Source: Clostridium niameyense (GTDB lineage Bacteria; Bacillota; Clostridia; Clostridiales; Clostridiaceae). Taken from it: a stretch of 64,000 nucleotides of DNA. The stretch's first letter is position 1. Every line of letters begins with the position of its first letter. Made by a program: the position numbers and the translations under genes. Below, one piece after another: positions 1 through 11,262 of this stretch. The notes beneath the pieces are model-generated. The model was not told the DNA's origin. It saw only the letters and a program-made list of their open reading frames with translations, and ran no database searches. Where the stretch lies: NCBI RefSeq assembly GCF_001243045.1, contig NZ_LN849007.1:958989-1022988 (forward strand). The letters run 5' to 3'.

Positions 1-46
1 AAGATATAGTATATCCTATAAATTTCTAAAATTGGAGATGGCTTAA

Positions 47-1096
47 ATGGACAGAATAATAAAAAGAAAAGTTAATATAAAAGATAGTTATATAGGTGGA
101 GATGCACCTATATCTGTTCAATCTATGACGAATACAGATACAAAAGATATAGAAAGCACATTAAATCAAATAAATCAATTGGAAGAAGCTGGTTGTGATA
201 TAATAAGATGTGCAGTACCAAATATGGAGGCGGCTAAAGCTTTAAAAATAATAACAAATAAATCAAAATTACCAATCGTTGCAGATATACATTTTGATTA
301 TAAATTAGCTTTAGAAGCTATAAAAAATGGAGTTTCTGCTTTAAGAATAAATCCTGGTAACATAGGTAGCGAAGAAAAGGTTAAGATGGTAGCTAATGCT
401 GCTAAAGAAAAGAACATACCTATAAGAATAGGAGTTAATTCTGGTTCTTTAAAAAAGGAAATACTAAATAAGTATGGGAAGGTTTGCCCAGAAGCTTTAG
501 TTGAAAGCGCTCTAGAACATGTAGCTATATTAGAAAAAAATAATTTTTATGATATAGTAATTTCTATAAAGTCATCAAACGTTACACAAATGATAGATAG
601 CTATAGATTGATAAGCAAAAAGGTTGATTACCCTCTTCATTTAGGAGTAACAGAAGCTGGAACTTTATTTAGTGGTACAATAAAATCTAGTATAGGTATA
701 GGAACTCTTTTATCAGAAGGCATAGGAGATACTATAAGAGTTTCTATTACGGGGGATCCTGTAGAAGAAGTTAGAATAGGTAGACAAATATTAAAATCTT
801 TAGGTTATCTTAATGATGGTATAGAATTTATATCGTGTCCAACTTGCGGAAGAACCAATATAGACTTAATTTCTATAGCAGAGGAAGTAGAGAGAAAGCT
901 TCAAAATTGTAATAAAAATATTAAGGTAGCTATAATGGGATGTATAGTTAATGGACCAGGAGAAGCAAGAGAAGCTGATATAGGTATAGCTGGAGGATCT
1001 GGAGAAGGGATTATATTTAAAAAAGGAGAAATTATAAAAAAGGTAAAAGAAGAATATATAATAGATGAGCTAATAAAGGAAATAGAGAATATGTAA
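47..1096 (+). CDS. ispG: 4-hydroxy-3-methylbut-2-enyl diphosphate synthase
   Basis: Penultimate enzyme of the MEP isoprenoid pathway; it reductively opens MEcPP to HMBPP in the cytosol using a 4Fe-4S cluster. The 349-residue length fits the bacterial two-domain form: an N-terminal TIM barrel and a C-terminal Fe-S domain. The cluster ligands are visible as CPTC (Cys264, Cys267) and Cys299 in [11 protein letters not shown], followed by the conserved Glu. The ATG follows GGAGATGG at a normal distance. It sits directly upstream of polC, a common clostridial order in which ispG ends a dxr-rseP-ispG run; those genes would lie left of the window. Recognition is by motif and whole-protein similarity and is secure. 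Confidence 0.97.
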   Translation: MDRIIKRKVNIKDSYIGGDAPISVQSMTNTDTKDIESTLNQINQLEEAGCDIIRCAVPNMEAAKALKIITNKSKLPIVADIHFDYKLALEAIKNGVSALRINPGNIGSEEKVKMVANAAKEKNIPIRIGVNSGSLKKEILNKYGKVCPEALVESALEHVAILEKNNFYDIVISIKSSNVTQMIDSYRLISKKVDYPLHLGVTEAGTLFSGTIKSSIGIGTLLSEGIGDTIRVSITGDPVEEVRIGRQILKSLGYLNDGIEFISCPTCGRTNIDLISIAEEVERKLQNCNKNIKVAIMGCIVNGPGEAREADIGIAGGSGEGIIFKKGEIIKKVKEEYIIDELIKEIENM

Positions 1097-1133
1097 ATAT
1101 TTTAATGTACTATTCATCCTTAGGGGGAATAAT

Positions 1134-4100
1134 ATGAGAAACCATGTTGTTAATGATATACAACAACATATAAATTATAATGAACTTTTAGATGATAATG
1201 AAAATACAAAGTTAATAAAAGTTCAATATTTTAAAAAAAGAAAAAAATTAAAAATAATAATTAAATCAAAAGAAGAGTTTAATAAAGAAGTAGAATTAAA
1301 AATAAAAAAGAGTATTAAAAGCAAAATAAGAGCATTAAAAGATGTAGAGATTGTATGTTATAAAGATATATCTAATATAAGCTTACAACAAATGTGTAAT
1401 AAATATTGGTTAGATTTATCTAAACTTATATGGGAGGCAGTGCCTATAGCTAGAGATTGCCTTTTAAAAGCTAATAAGAATATAAAAGATAATACTATGG
1501 AACTTACTTATGGGAATGAATTTCTATGTAAATTTCTACACAAAAATAAATTTGAAAGTAAATTAAAATATTATATAGAGTCCATTTTTGGAATAAAGGC
1601 CAATATTATTTTAAAATATGATCCTTCTTTTAAGGAGGAGGATTATTTTAAGGCTATGGATTATAAAGAAAAATCTATAATGAAAAATATAATAAAAGAA
1701 AACAAAGTGAAAAATAAAAAAATTACTAAAACCATTGATTATAATCCTGAGGATAAGAGGGATAGTTCTATAATATATGGAAGAAGTATAAAAGAAGATT
1801 CTATTTTAATGAATTCTTTAAGTGAAAGTTCAGGGGTTGTAGTAGTTTGTGGAGATGTATTTAAAAAAGAAGTAATAGAAACTAAAACTGGTAGAAAAAT
1901 AGTAACTTTTTTTATAACAGATTATACAAACTCCATGATTGTTAAATTTTTTCCAAGACCTAAAGATGCAGATAGGATTATAGAAGAGATAAAGGAAGGG
2001 ATTTATTTAAAAGTTAGAGGAGAAGTGGTTAATGATCCTTATGCTAGAGAGTGCGTAATAATGGCTAAGGATATAGTTAAGACTACAAAAATAGAAAAAA
2101 TGGATGCATCAGAAGAAAAAAGAGTAGAACTTCATATGCATACACAAATGAGTGCAATGGATGGTATGTCTTCTGCAGAAAACTTAATAAAAAGAGCTGC
2201 AAAATGGGGACATAAAGCTGTAGCTATAACAGATCATGGAGTAGTTCAAGCTTATCCTGAAGCTATGTCTGCTTCTAAAAAGTATAATATAAAAATTATA
2301 TATGGTATAGAAGCTTACTTAGTAAATGATGGGGTACCTATAGTAGAAGGAGAACAAAATGAAACTATAGATGATACCTTTGTAGTATTTGATTTAGAAA
2401 CCACGGGATTTTCTAGTGAAAATGATAAAATTATAGAAATAGGAGCAGTTAAGATACAAGAAGGAAAAATAATAGATAAATTTAGTACTTTTGTAAATCC
2501 TAAAATGCCTATTCCTAACAATATAATAGAGCTTACCAATATAAGCGATGATATGGTAGAAAACTCGGAAACTATAGAGAATATATTACCTAAATTTATG
2601 AATTTTATAAAAGATTCAATAGTAGTTGCACATAATGCTGCTTTTGATGTGTCTTTTATACGTAAAAGTTGTAAAGATTTAAATATTAAGTTTGGAAATC
2701 CTGTAATGGATACGGTTATTTTAAGTAGATATATGTTTCCAGAGCTTAAGAGGTTTAAATTAAATGTAGTTGCAAAGCATCTAGGAATATCTCTAGAAAA
2801 TCATCATAGGGCGGTAGAAGATGCAAGGGCTACGGGTGATATATTGCTTAAATGTTTTGAAATGTTAAAGGAACGAGAAATAACAGATTTAAAGACATTA
2901 AATAAAAAATTCTTAGAAAATATAAATATAAAAAAAGAGCCTACACACCATTTAATAATATTAGTAAAAAATCAAATAGGACTTAAAAATTTATATAAAC
3001 TAGTTTCAACTTCTAATTTAGAGTACTTTTTTAAAAGACCCAGAATGCCTAAAAGTTTAATAAATAAATATAGGGAAGGACTTATAATAGGTTCTGCATG
3101 TGAAGCAGGAGAAATATATAAGGAAGTTCTTAGAGGAAAAACAAAAGAAGAGTTAAAGGCTTTAGTGGATTTTTATGATTATTTAGAAATACAACCTCTG
3201 GGCAATAATGAGTTTATGTTAAGAAATGGTATGGTGAAAAGTGAAGAAGAACTTATAGATATAAATAAAAGAATATGTGAATTAGGAAAATTCTATAATA
3301 AACCTGTAGTAGCCACTTGTGATGTTCATTTTTTAGATCCTGAAGATGAGATTTTTAGAAAAGTTTTAATGGCAGGACAAGGATTTAGTGATGCGGATAA
3401 TCAGCCACCATTATACTTTAGAACTACAGAAGAAATGCTTAAAGAGTTTCAATATTTAGGGGAAGAAAAAGCAAAGGAAGTAGTAATTTATAATACTAAT
3501 AAAATAGCAGAGTCAATAGAGGATATAAAACCAATACCTGATGAAACTTTTCCACCTAAAATAGAAGGTTCTGAAGAAGAAATTAAAAAAATGACTTTAG
3601 AAAAGGCTCATTCTATATATGGTGAAAAACTTCCAAAAGTAGTAGAGGCAAGAATAAATAAAGAGTTAAATTCTATAATAAACAATGGATATGCGGTTTT
3701 ATATTTAATAGCTCATAAATTAGTTGCTAAATCTTATTCGGATGGTTACTTAGTAGGTTCTAGAGGATCTGTAGGATCCTCTTTAGTAGCTACTATGTGT
3801 GATATAACAGAAGTTAATGGACTTCCACCTCATTATGTTTGTTCAAAATGTAAGTATAGTGAGTTTTTTACAGATGGGTCTATTGGTTCAGGGGCAGATT
3901 TGCCAGATAAAAATTGTCCTAAATGTGGTGAAAAGCTTAGAAAAGATGGCCATGATATACCTTTTGAAACCTTTTTAGGTTTTGAAGGAGATAAGGAGCC
4001 TGATATAGATTTAAATTTTTCAGGAGAGTATCAGGGGGTTGTTCATAAATATACAGAAGTTTTATTTGGAAAAGGTCATGTGTTTAAAGCGGGAACTATA

Positions 4101-5426
4101 GGTACTATTGCAGAAAAGACGGCTTATGGTTTTGTAAAAAAATATTTAGATGAAAGAAATATAAAAGCCAATTCTGCAGAAATAGAAAGATTGTCTAAGG
4201 GATGTACTGGAGTTAAAAGGACTACAGGACAACATCCAGGTGGCATTATGGTTGTTCCAGCTGATAACGAAATATTTAATTTTACTCCTATACAGCATCC
4301 AGCGGATGATGCCGAAAGTGATGTAACTACTACCCATTTTGATTATCACTCTATAAGTGGTAGATTATTAAAACTTGATATATTAGGTCACGACGATCCC
4401 ACAGTACTTAGAATGCTTCAAGATTTAACAGGTGTAAATCCCAAAGAAATACCTTTAGGAGATTCTAAGGTAATAAGTTTATTTACTTCTCCTAAAGCAT
4501 TAAATCTTAAAGAAGAGGATATAAATTGCCCTGTTGGAACTTATGGGTTACCTGAATTTGGAACTAAATTTGTAAGACAGATGCTAGTGGATACTAAACC
4601 AAAGACTTTTGCAGATTTAGTAAGGATATCAGGATTGTCTCATGGAACGGATGTATGGCTTAATAATGCTCAATATTTTATAAAAGAAGGTTATACTACA
4701 ATAAAAGATTGTATATCAACAAGAGATGATATAATGATGTACTTACTTCAAAAGAATCTTCCACCTAAAGCAGCTTTTACTATAATGGAAAAAGTAAGAA
4801 AGGGTAAAGGCCTTACGGAGGAAAGAGAAGAATTAATGAAAAAACATGATGTACCAGACTGGTATATAGAATCTTGTAAGCGAATAAAATATATGTTTCC
4901 TAAAGGCCATGCAGTAGCCTATGTAATGATGGCTATTAGAATAGCATATTTTAAGGTTTACTATCCTAAAGCTTATTATGCTACCTACTTTACTGTTAGA
5001 GCAGATGATTTTGATGCGGACTTAATAGTAAAGGGAGAAGAAAAAATAAAAGAAAAAATGGATGAGCTTTATGCTATGGGGAATAATATAACACAAAAGG
5101 ATAAAGGACTTCTTACAACGTTAGAATTATCTTATGAAATGTATAAAAGGGGAATAAAATTTTTAAAAGTAGATTTATATAAATCTGATGCTGTTAAGTT
5201 TTCTATAGAAGGTGACTTTATAAGACCACCTTTAAGTGCTCTTCAAGGTGTAGGTAAAAATGCTGCAAAGAGTATAGTAGAAGCTAGGCAATCTGGAAGT
5301 TTTATATCTAAAGAGGATTTAAGAATAAGGTCTAAAGTTACTAAAACTGTTATAGAAACTCTCCAAAATCATGGATGCTTAAGGGGAATGCAAGAAACTA
5401 ATCAGATATCAATTTTTAATCTATAA
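1134..5426 (+). CDS. polC: DNA polymerase III alpha subunit, PolC type
   Basis: Replicative DNA polymerase of low-GC Gram-positives, with built-in 3'-5' proofreading. At 1430 residues it has the usual PolC length. Domains in order: N-terminal domain, OB fold (about 230-310), PHP domain starting at [13 protein letters not shown] (about 333), DEDD exonuclease inserted in the PHP domain (FDLETTG near 419, later HNAAFD and HRAVEDA), a four-Cys zinc finger (CSKC...CPKC, about 902-940), and the palm with catalytic acidic residues in [11 protein letters not shown] (about 955). All key acidic residues are present. The start follows AGGGGGAATA. It is 37 nt from ispG with no terminator between them, so cotranscription is likely. 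Confidence 0.98.
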   Translation: MRNHVVNDIQQHINYNELLDDNENTKLIKVQYFKKRKKLKIIIKSKEEFNKEVELKIKKSIKSKIRALKDVEIVCYKDISNISLQQMCNKYWLDLSKLIWEAVPIARDCLLKANKNIKDNTMELTYGNEFLCKFLHKNKFESKLKYYIESIFGIKANIILKYDPSFKEEDYFKAMDYKEKSIMKNIIKENKVKNKKITKTIDYNPEDKRDSSIIYGRSIKEDSILMNSLSESSGVVVVCGDVFKKEVIETKTGRKIVTFFITDYTNSMIVKFFPRPKDADRIIEEIKEGIYLKVRGEVVNDPYARECVIMAKDIVKTTKIEKMDASEEKRVELHMHTQMSAMDGMSSAENLIKRAAKWGHKAVAITDHGVVQAYPEAMSASKKYNIKIIYGIEAYLVNDGVPIVEGEQNETIDDTFVVFDLETTGFSSENDKIIEIGAVKIQEGKIIDKFSTFVNPKMPIPNNIIELTNISDDMVENSETIENILPKFMNFIKDSIVVAHNAAFDVSFIRKSCKDLNIKFGNPVMDTVILSRYMFPELKRFKLNVVAKHLGISLENHHRAVEDARATGDILLKCFEMLKEREITDLKTLNKKFLENINIKKEPTHHLIILVKNQIGLKNLYKLVSTSNLEYFFKRPRMPKSLINKYREGLIIGSACEAGEIYKEVLRGKTKEELKALVDFYDYLEIQPLGNNEFMLRNGMVKSEEELIDINKRICELGKFYNKPVVATCDVHFLDPEDEIFRKVLMAGQGFSDADNQPPLYFRTTEEMLKEFQYLGEEKAKEVVIYNTNKIAESIEDIKPIPDETFPPKIEGSEEEIKKMTLEKAHSIYGEKLPKVVEARINKELNSIINNGYAVLYLIAHKLVAKSYSDGYLVGSRGSVGSSLVATMCDITEVNGLPPHYVCSKCKYSEFFTDGSIGSGADLPDKNCPKCGEKLRKDGHDIPFETFLGFEGDKEPDIDLNFSGEYQGVVHKYTEVLFGKGHVFKAGTIGTIAEKTAYGFVKKYLDERNIKANSAEIERLSKGCTGVKRTTGQHPGGIMVVPADNEIFNFTPIQHPADDAESDVTTTHFDYHSISGRLLKLDILGHDDPTVLRMLQDLTGVNPKEIPLGDSKVISLFTSPKALNLKEEDINCPVGTYGLPEFGTKFVRQMLVDTKPKTFADLVRISGLSHGTDVWLNNAQYFIKEGYTTIKDCISTRDDIMMYLLQKNLPPKAAFTIMEKVRKGKGLTEEREELMKKHDVPDWYIESCKRIKYMFPKGHAVAYVMMAIRIAYFKVYYPKAYYATYFTVRADDFDADLIVKGEEKIKEKMDELYAMGNNITQKDKGLLTTLELSYEMYKRGIKFLKVDLYKSDAVKFSIEGDFIRPPLSALQGVGKNAAKSIVEARQSGSFISKEDLRIRSKVTKTVIETLQNHGCLRGMQETNQISIFNL

Positions 5427-5460
5427 AATAATTAGAAAAGTTTATTTTACTAAGTTTTCC

Positions 5461-5489
5461 TTGAAATTAATATATCTCTATGATAAAAT
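5461..5489 (+). promoter_or_regulatory. Sigma-A promoter of the rimP-nusA-infB operon
   Basis: TTGAAA at 5461-5466 and TAAAAT at 5484-5489 with a 17-bp spacer lie in the gap after polC. Transcription would start about 175 nt upstream of rimP, leaving a long structured leader. Inferred from sequence only. Confidence 0.6.
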
Positions 5490-5524
5490 GAAGCTTGTAA
5501 AGACAAGAGAACTTTGTTTATGGC

Positions 5525-5547
5525 AGAGTGGGGAAAAAACCCGCTCT
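5525..5547 (+). promoter_or_regulatory. Leader hairpin 1 upstream of rimP
   Basis: AGAGTGGG and CCCGCTCT pair over 8 bp with one G-U around an A-rich loop, followed by a short U-rich stretch. It lies between the putative promoter and the second, stronger hairpin. It could be an alternative partner in attenuation or the terminator of a short transcript. Confidence 0.5.
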
Positions 5548-5559
5548 TTCTATTTGTTA

Positions 5560-5585
5560 AAAAACGCAGCGAAAGTTGCGTTTTT
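5560..5585 (+). terminator. Leader terminator/attenuator upstream of rimP-nusA
   Basis: An 11-bp stem (AAAAACGCAGC / GTTGCGTTTTT, one G-U) closes a GAAA tetraloop and ends in a U run, which is a textbook intrinsic terminator. It lies inside the leader and not at a gene end. In Bacillus subtilis the nusA operon is autoregulated by NusA-stimulated termination in its leader, so the same logic is a reasonable inference here. Confidence 0.7.
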
Positions 5586-5673
5586 AAATTAATTAAAAAT
5601 AATAGCTTTATTCTTTGGGAAAAATAGATAAATAGAATTATTTATCCAAAGATTTTAAGGAGGGGTTAATAAA

Positions 5674-6144
5674 GTGAGTAAAAGTACTTTAATACAAAAA
5701 TTAGAAGAAGCAATTAAACCGGTAGTAGAAGATATGGACTATGAATTGTATCATATAGAATATGTAAAGGAAGGAAAGGAAAACTATTTAAGATTATATA
5801 TAGATAAAGAAAATAAAGAAAGTGGTATTTCTTTAGAGGATTGTGAAAAGGTTAGTAGAAGAATAAGTGATTTGCTAGATGAAAATGATCCTATTCCTGA
5901 TAGCTATTATTTAGAAGTATCTTCACCAGGTATAGAAAGGGTAATATATAAAGAAGAACACTTAAAAAGATATATAGGATATAATATAGTTTTAAATTTA
6001 TTTGCACCTATTGAAAAGAAAAAGAAATATGAAGGTGAATTAACAAATTTCAATAAAGAAGAAATAACTATAAAATCTGAAGAAAAAGAAGTAACTATAC
6101 CTAGAAATAAAATATCTAAGATTACTTTAAAAGGGGAATTTTAA
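5674..6144 (+). CDS. rimP: Ribosome maturation factor RimP
   Basis: RimP (YlxS) binds the free 30S subunit and assists its late assembly. The 156 residues match the family: an N-terminal alpha/beta domain carrying the SSPGIERV motif (about 86-93) and a C-terminal SH3-like barrel. The GTG start is set by AAGGAGGGG eight bases upstream. It is the first gene of the nusA operon and is 15 nt from nusA. Expression probably passes through the leader hairpin just upstream. Confidence 0.96.
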   Translation: MSKSTLIQKLEEAIKPVVEDMDYELYHIEYVKEGKENYLRLYIDKENKESGISLEDCEKVSRRISDLLDENDPIPDSYYLEVSSPGIERVIYKEEHLKRYIGYNIVLNLFAPIEKKKKYEGELTNFNKEEITIKSEEKEVTIPRNKISKITLKGEF

Positions 6145-6159
6145 GGAGGTTAAATAAAA

Positions 6160-7275
6160 ATGAACCAGGAATTTGTTGATGCATTAAAGGAAATAGTTAA
6201 AGAAAAGAGTATTAGTGAAGATTTACTATTTACAACTATAGAAGATGCATTGGTAACAGCTTACAAGAAGAATTTTTCAAAACAAGGTAGCAATAATCAT
6301 AATGTTAAGGTTATAATGAATAGAGAAAATGGAGAAATACATGTATATTCTCAAAAGAGGGTAGTAGAAGAAGTTGAAGATAAAATAAACGAAATAAACT
6401 TAGAAGAAGCTAAAGAAATAGATCCAAATTATAATTTAGAGGATATAATAAACATAGAAGTAACTCCTAAGACTTTTGGAAGAATAGCAGCTCAAGCGGC
6501 TAAGCAAGTTGTTATTCAAAGAATAAAAGAAGAAGAGAGAAGAATTGTATATAATGAATATATAGAAAAAGAAGAAGATATATTAACAGGAACAGTATTA
6601 AGAAAAGACAAGGGAAATGTACTTATAAATATAGGTAAGTCAGAAGCAGTACTTGGACCTAAGGAACAAATACCAGGAGAAAAATTTGATTTTAATGAAA
6701 AAATAAAATTATATGTAGTAGAAGTTAAAAACACTACAAAGGGACCTCAAGTAGTAGTTTCAAGAACCCACCCAGGTCTTGTAAAAAGACTTTTTGAACT
6801 TGAAGTTCCAGAGATATATAATGGAATAGTAGAGATAAAGAGTATCGCAAGGGAAGCAGGATCAAGAACTAAGATAGCTGTTTATTCGAAGGATGATAAT
6901 GTAGATCCAATGGGGGCTTGCGTAGGACCTAAAGGTATAAGAGTGCAAAATATAGTTGGAGAACTTAAAAATGAAAAAATAGATATAATAAAATGGAGCA
7001 AGTCTCCAGATGAATTTATAGCTAATGCTTTAAGTCCAGCAAAAGTTTTAGATGTAGAAATTGTAGATGAAGAAAATAAATCAGCAAAAGTAGTAGTAGA
7101 TGATACTCAACTATCTTTAGCTATAGGAAAAGAAGGTCAAAATGTAAGATTAGCTGCTAAGTTAACAAGTTGGAAAATAGACATAAAAAGTAAATCACAA
7201 GCAGATGAGGAATTAACTTATAATAATATTGAAGTTGAAAGTGAAATAGCAGAAGAAATGCAGGATAATGAATAA
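6160..7275 (+). CDS. nusA: Transcription termination/antitermination factor NusA
   Basis: NusA binds RNA polymerase and nascent RNA, promoting pausing and intrinsic termination. At 371 residues it has the short Firmicute form: an N-terminal polymerase-binding domain (1-125), an S1 domain beginning near GTVLRKDKGNVLI (about 140), and two KH domains carrying GPKG and GKEGQNVRLA. The acidic C-terminal repeats of E. coli NusA are absent, as expected. A TAAGGAGG ribosome site precedes the ATG. It may control its own operon through the leader terminator at 5560-5585. Confidence 0.97.
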   Translation: MNQEFVDALKEIVKEKSISEDLLFTTIEDALVTAYKKNFSKQGSNNHNVKVIMNRENGEIHVYSQKRVVEEVEDKINEINLEEAKEIDPNYNLEDIINIEVTPKTFGRIAAQAAKQVVIQRIKEEERRIVYNEYIEKEEDILTGTVLRKDKGNVLINIGKSEAVLGPKEQIPGEKFDFNEKIKLYVVEVKNTTKGPQVVVSRTHPGLVKRLFELEVPEIYNGIVEIKSIAREAGSRTKIAVYSKDDNVDPMGACVGPKGIRVQNIVGELKNEKIDIIKWSKSPDEFIANALSPAKVLDVEIVDEENKSAKVVVDDTQLSLAIGKEGQNVRLAAKLTSWKIDIKSKSQADEELTYNNIEVESEIAEEMQDNE

Positions 7276-7312
7276 ATAATAATATAAAAATAAAAGAGCA
7301 GGTGATTAGGTT

Positions 7313-7582
7313 ATGAAAAAAAGAAAAGTGCCTTTAAGAATGTGTACAGGATGCGGTGAAATGAAACCTAAAAAAGAGCTCATAAGAATAGTAAAGAATA
7401 AAGAAGAAGAAGTGTCTGTAGATTTAACAGGTAAGAAGTCTGGAAGAGGAGCTTATATTTGCAAAAGTGCAGATTGTCTAAAAAATGCTTTTAAGTCAAA
7501 AAGATTAGAAAAAAACTTAGAAGTTAAAATAAGTGAAGAAATTTATGAAAAGCTAAAGGAAGAAATAGAAAATGAGAGATAG
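7313..7582 (+). CDS. ylxR: YlxR-family RNA-binding protein (RnpM-like)
   Basis: Small DUF448 protein of 89 residues, recognised by RKVPLRMCTGCGEMKPKKEL near the N terminus and GRGAYIC further on. It carries paired Cys residues (CTGC; C-x4-C near 58-63) but is not a classical zinc ribbon. Members bind nucleic acid; the B. subtilis homologue has been reported to modulate RNase P. Its place between nusA and ylxQ is strongly conserved. It overlaps ylxQ by 11 nt, indicating translational coupling. Confidence 0.93.
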   Translation: MKKRKVPLRMCTGCGEMKPKKELIRIVKNKEEEVSVDLTGKKSGRGAYICKSADCLKNAFKSKRLEKNLEVKISEEIYEKLKEEIENER

Positions 7583-7886
7583 TTTTCTACAGTTTTTAAG
7601 CATAGTAAAAAAATCAGGTAATCTATTACAAGGATATAATAAATGTGAGGAAGCATTAAATAAGTCTCAGATTTATCTTATTATAATATCAAAAGATGTA
7701 TCAGAAAATACAGAAAACAAATTTAAAGTAAAGTGTAAAAAGTTTAACATTCCTTTGATAAAATGCTACGATGAGTTTACTTTAGGTAGTATTTTAGGCA
7801 GAGAAAGTATGAAAGTATTAGCTATAAAAGATAAAAATATGGCTGATAAATTATTAAATTTAAGAGAAAACGATGAAAAACATTAG
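7572..7886 (+). CDS. ylxQ: L7Ae-family ribosomal-like protein YlxQ
   Basis: 104-residue member of the L7Ae/L30e/S12e/Gadd45 fold, which typically binds kink-turn RNA. Recognition rests on size, the pattern [15 protein letters not shown] followed by [12 protein letters not shown], the late [18 protein letters not shown] strand-helix unit, and the invariant position between ylxR and infB. The ATG lies within the end of ylxR. The exact cellular RNA target is not known from the sequence. Confidence 0.9.
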   Translation: MRDSFLQFLSIVKKSGNLLQGYNKCEEALNKSQIYLIIISKDVSENTENKFKVKCKKFNIPLIKCYDEFTLGSILGRESMKVLAIKDKNMADKLLNLRENDEKH

Positions 7887-7903
7887 TTTCGGGGGTGAAT
7901 AGT

Positions 7904-9919
7904 TTGGCAAAAATAAGAGTTTATGAATTAGCAAAAGAATTAGATATATCTAGTAAAGAACTTATTAATATGTTAGAGCAAGAATTTGGTGTAAAAGTTA
8001 AAAATCACATGAGTGCTATTGAAGATGAGGATGCAGAACTAATAAAAGAGTTACTGGATAATAAGGAAAAGAATGGAGAGAACGACATTAATAAAATAAA
8101 TAAAGATACACAAAATAACAAGGTAGGTAATACAGAACCTGAAAAAGAGTTAGATGTTATAAAAGTAACTTCTAATACTATCACAGTAAAAGAGATATCC
8201 GAAAAACTTGGCAAATCTTTTGCGGAAGTTATAAAAGAGTTAATGCTTATAGGAGTTATGGCATCTGTAAACCAAGAAATAGATTTTGAGACAGCTCAAA
8301 AATTAGTATCTAAATTTGATGCTGAATTAGTAATAGAAGAAAACAAAGACGAAGACGAACTTGATGAAATAATGAACTCAGAAGAGGATGAAGAAGAAAA
8401 CTTAGTAAAAAGATATCCAATAGTAACAGTTATGGGTCACGTAGACCATGGAAAGACTTCAATATTAGATGCTATAAGAAAATCAAAAGTAACCACTACA
8501 GAAGCTGGTGGAATTACTCAGCATATAGGTGCTTATACAGTAGCAATAAATGGAGATCATATCACATTCTTAGATACTCCAGGACACGCAGCTTTCACAG
8601 CTATGAGAGCAAGAGGAGCACAAATTACAGATATAGTTATATTAGTTGTTGCAGCAGATGATGGTATAATGCCTCAAACTCAAGAAGCTATAAGTCACTG
8701 TAAAGCAGCAGGAGTTCCTATGGTAGTTGCTATAAATAAAATAGATAGACCAGCAGCTAATATAGATAGGGTTAAACAAGAATTAACAGAATACGGTCTT
8801 GTTCCAGAAGATTGGGGCGGAGATACTGTATGTGTACCAGTTTCAGCTCACACAAGAGAAGGATTAGATGACCTTTTAGAAATGGTAATTTTATCATCAG
8901 AAATGTTAGAATTAAAGTCTAATCCAAATAGAAAAGCTAAAGGAACAGTAGTAGAAGCAAAACTAGATAAGGGAAGAGGTCCAGTTGCTACACTACTTAT
9001 TCAAAATGGTACTTTAAGGGTTGGAGATTCTATAGTAGTGGGTTCTACTTATGGTAGAATTAGAGCTATGTTTAATGATAAGGGTAAGAAGATTAAATCA
9101 GGAGGACCATCTACACCAGTTGAAATTCTTGGATTATCAGAAGTTCCAGAAGCAGGAGATAAGTTCTATCAAGTTAAAGATGAAAAAACAGCAAGAGGTA
9201 TTGCAAATAAGAGAAAAGAAAAATTAAGAGATGAATATTTACAATCTACTCATAAAGTTTCATTAGAAGATTTATATAATCAAATACAAGAAGGAACAGT
9301 AAAAGAATTAAGCTTAATTGTAAAAGCAGATGTTCAAGGTTCTGTGGAAGCTCTAAAACAATCTTTAGAAAAATTATCTACAGATGAAGTAAAGGTTAGA
9401 GTTATACACGGTGCAGTAGGAGCTATAAATGAAACAGACGTTACATTAGCTAATGCATCTAATGCTATAATATTAGGATTTAACGTAAGACCTGATAATA
9501 ATGCTTCAAGTTTAGCTGAAAAAGAAGAAGTAGATATAAAAACTTATAGAGTTATATATGACGCTATAGAAGATATAAAATCAGCTATGATAGGTATGTT
9601 AGAACCAGAATATAAAGAAGAAGTTACTGGAACTGCTGAAGTTAGAAGAGTATATAAAATATCTAATGTAGGAACTATAGCCGGTTGCTATGTACAAAAT
9701 GGAAAGCTAGTTAGAAACGGTGGAGTCAGAGTAGTAAGAGATGGTATAGTCATATTTGAATCAGAACTTGCATCTTTAAAGAGATTTAAAGATGATGCAA
9801 AAGAAGTAGCACAAGGATATGAATGTGGTCTTAGTGTAGAAAAGTTTAATGATTTAAAAGATGGCGATATAATAGAATGCTATGTTATAAAGGAAATAAA
9901 GAAAGATACATTAGAATAG
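7904..9919 (+). CDS. infB: Translation initiation factor IF-2
   Basis: GTPase that places initiator fMet-tRNA on the 30S subunit and promotes 50S joining. The G domain shows GHVDHGKTS (G1, about 178), DTPGHAAF (G3) and NKID (G4). The N terminus carries two IF2-N helical units separated by an acidic linker, and the C2 tRNA-binding domain ends the protein. A GTG occurs in frame at 7895, but it lies inside the GGGGGTG ribosome site. The TTG at 7904 gives the family-typical [16 protein letters not shown] start with 6-nt spacing, so I chose it (671 residues). Confidence 0.97.
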   Translation: MAKIRVYELAKELDISSKELINMLEQEFGVKVKNHMSAIEDEDAELIKELLDNKEKNGENDINKINKDTQNNKVGNTEPEKELDVIKVTSNTITVKEISEKLGKSFAEVIKELMLIGVMASVNQEIDFETAQKLVSKFDAELVIEENKDEDELDEIMNSEEDEEENLVKRYPIVTVMGHVDHGKTSILDAIRKSKVTTTEAGGITQHIGAYTVAINGDHITFLDTPGHAAFTAMRARGAQITDIVILVVAADDGIMPQTQEAISHCKAAGVPMVVAINKIDRPAANIDRVKQELTEYGLVPEDWGGDTVCVPVSAHTREGLDDLLEMVILSSEMLELKSNPNRKAKGTVVEAKLDKGRGPVATLLIQNGTLRVGDSIVVGSTYGRIRAMFNDKGKKIKSGGPSTPVEILGLSEVPEAGDKFYQVKDEKTARGIANKRKEKLRDEYLQSTHKVSLEDLYNQIQEGTVKELSLIVKADVQGSVEALKQSLEKLSTDEVKVRVIHGAVGAINETDVTLANASNAIILGFNVRPDNNASSLAEKEEVDIKTYRVIYDAIEDIKSAMIGMLEPEYKEEVTGTAEVRRVYKISNVGTIAGCYVQNGKLVRNGGVRVVRDGIVIFESELASLKRFKDDAKEVAQGYECGLSVEKFNDLKDGDIIECYVIKEIKKDTLE

Positions 9920-9947
9920 ATTTCCTAAAACAAAAGGAGTGATATTC

Positions 9948-10310
9948 GTGGCTAAGTATAGAGCAGGAAGAATAAACGAAGAAATGAAAAAGGAAATCAG
10001 TAGCATTATAAGAAATAATGTTAAGGATCCAAGGTTAAGTGCTATGGTAAGTGTTACAGGAGTAGATGTAACAAGAGATTTAAGGTATGCTAAAGTATAT
10101 GTAAGTATTTTTGGAGATGAAAAATCAAAAGAAGAATCTTTATTAGCACTTAAGAGTTCAACAGGGTTTATAAGAAGAGAAGTAGGAAAAAAAATAAACT
10201 TAAGATACACACCAGAGATTATAATACAGTTAGATGAAAGTATTGAAAGAGGTATGCATATAGATAAAATTCTAGATGCAATAAAGGAGAAAGAGGAAAA
10301 TGATAATTAG
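9948..10310 (+). CDS. rbfA: Ribosome-binding factor A
   Basis: 120-residue KH-like factor for 16S rRNA 5'-end maturation and cold adaptation of the 30S subunit. It begins MAKYRAGRINEEMKKEIS, typical for the family, and includes VTGVDVTRDLRYAKVYVS. The frame is open upstream from a GTG at 9939, but AAAGGAG at 9933-9939 places the real GTG start at 9948 with 8-nt spacing. It overlaps the next gene by 11 nt. Confidence 0.96.
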   Translation: MAKYRAGRINEEMKKEISSIIRNNVKDPRLSAMVSVTGVDVTRDLRYAKVYVSIFGDEKSKEESLLALKSSTGFIRREVGKKINLRYTPEIIIQLDESIERGMHIDKILDAIKEKEENDN

Positions 10311-11262
10311 TAAAATCCTAGATAAAATAAAGGAAAGTAACAGCATAGCTATTACTTTCCACACTTCTCCTGATGGTGATTCTTTAGGTAGTGCTTTAGC
10401 TTTACTTAAATCTATTAGAAAATTAAATAAAAAGGCTTATATATTATGCAAAGAAGAAATACCTAAAACCTTTAGATATTTGCCTTTATCAAGAGAAATA
10501 ACAGGACAACTATTTAAACCTTATGATGATACGGATTGTATTATAGTATTGGATTGTGGTGATGTAGAAAGAATAAATGCAGATTTAGATTTAGAAAATA
10601 GAGAATATTTTGTTATAAATATAGATCACCATTTATCTAATGAATTTTATGGAGATTTAAATTTTGTAGATACTAATGCACCTGCTGTAGGTGAGATAGT
10701 ATACAAAGTAATTGAAAGTTTACATATAGATATGTGCAAAGATATAGCCACTTGTTTATATACATCTTTAATTACAGATACAGGTTCTTTTAGATATTCA
10801 AGTACTACTCCTAATACTCATATTGTAGCAGGGGAACTACTAAAAACTGGTATAGATTTTAGTAATATTCATAGAACTATATATGAAAATAAAGAATTAA
10901 AAAGATTAAAACTTTATGGAAAAGTATTGGATGGAATGTATGTTGTACAAGATAAAATTTGTGTAATGAAAATTACATATGAAATGTTAGAGGAACTTGG
11001 ATTAGGGGAAGTAAAGGATACATCTGATGTGATATCTTTAGGTATGCAAATCCATACGGTAGAAGTAGGGATTTTGTTAAAAGAAGCAGAAGATGGAGTA
11101 AAGGTAAGTATTAGGTCTAAGGAATTTGTAGATGTACGAAAAGTGGCAGAAGGCTTCAACGGAGGAGGTCATAAAAGAGCCTCAGGAGCTTATGTAAAAA
11201 ATGAGAAAATTACCAATGTAGAGAATAAACTTATAGAATCTATAAAAAAAGAGTTGATTTAA
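10300..11262 (+). CDS. nrnA: DHH/DHHA1 bifunctional oligoribonuclease/pAp phosphatase
   Basis: NrnA-type phosphoesterase that degrades 2-5 nt RNAs and dephosphorylates pAp. The 320 residues contain the manganese-binding motifs TSPDGDSLGSA (about 22-32), LDCGD, the signature NIDHHLSNE (about 106) and, in the DHHA1 domain, GGGHKRASGA near 290. The gene overlaps rbfA and its stop abuts the truB ATG, so the set is translated as a tight unit. Confidence 0.94.
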   Translation: MIISKILDKIKESNSIAITFHTSPDGDSLGSALALLKSIRKLNKKAYILCKEEIPKTFRYLPLSREITGQLFKPYDDTDCIIVLDCGDVERINADLDLENREYFVINIDHHLSNEFYGDLNFVDTNAPAVGEIVYKVIESLHIDMCKDIATCLYTSLITDTGSFRYSSTTPNTHIVAGELLKTGIDFSNIHRTIYENKELKRLKLYGKVLDGMYVVQDKICVMKITYEMLEELGLGEVKDTSDVISLGMQIHTVEVGILLKEAEDGVKVSIRSKEFVDVRKVAEGFNGGGHKRASGAYVKNEKITNVENKLIESIKKELI

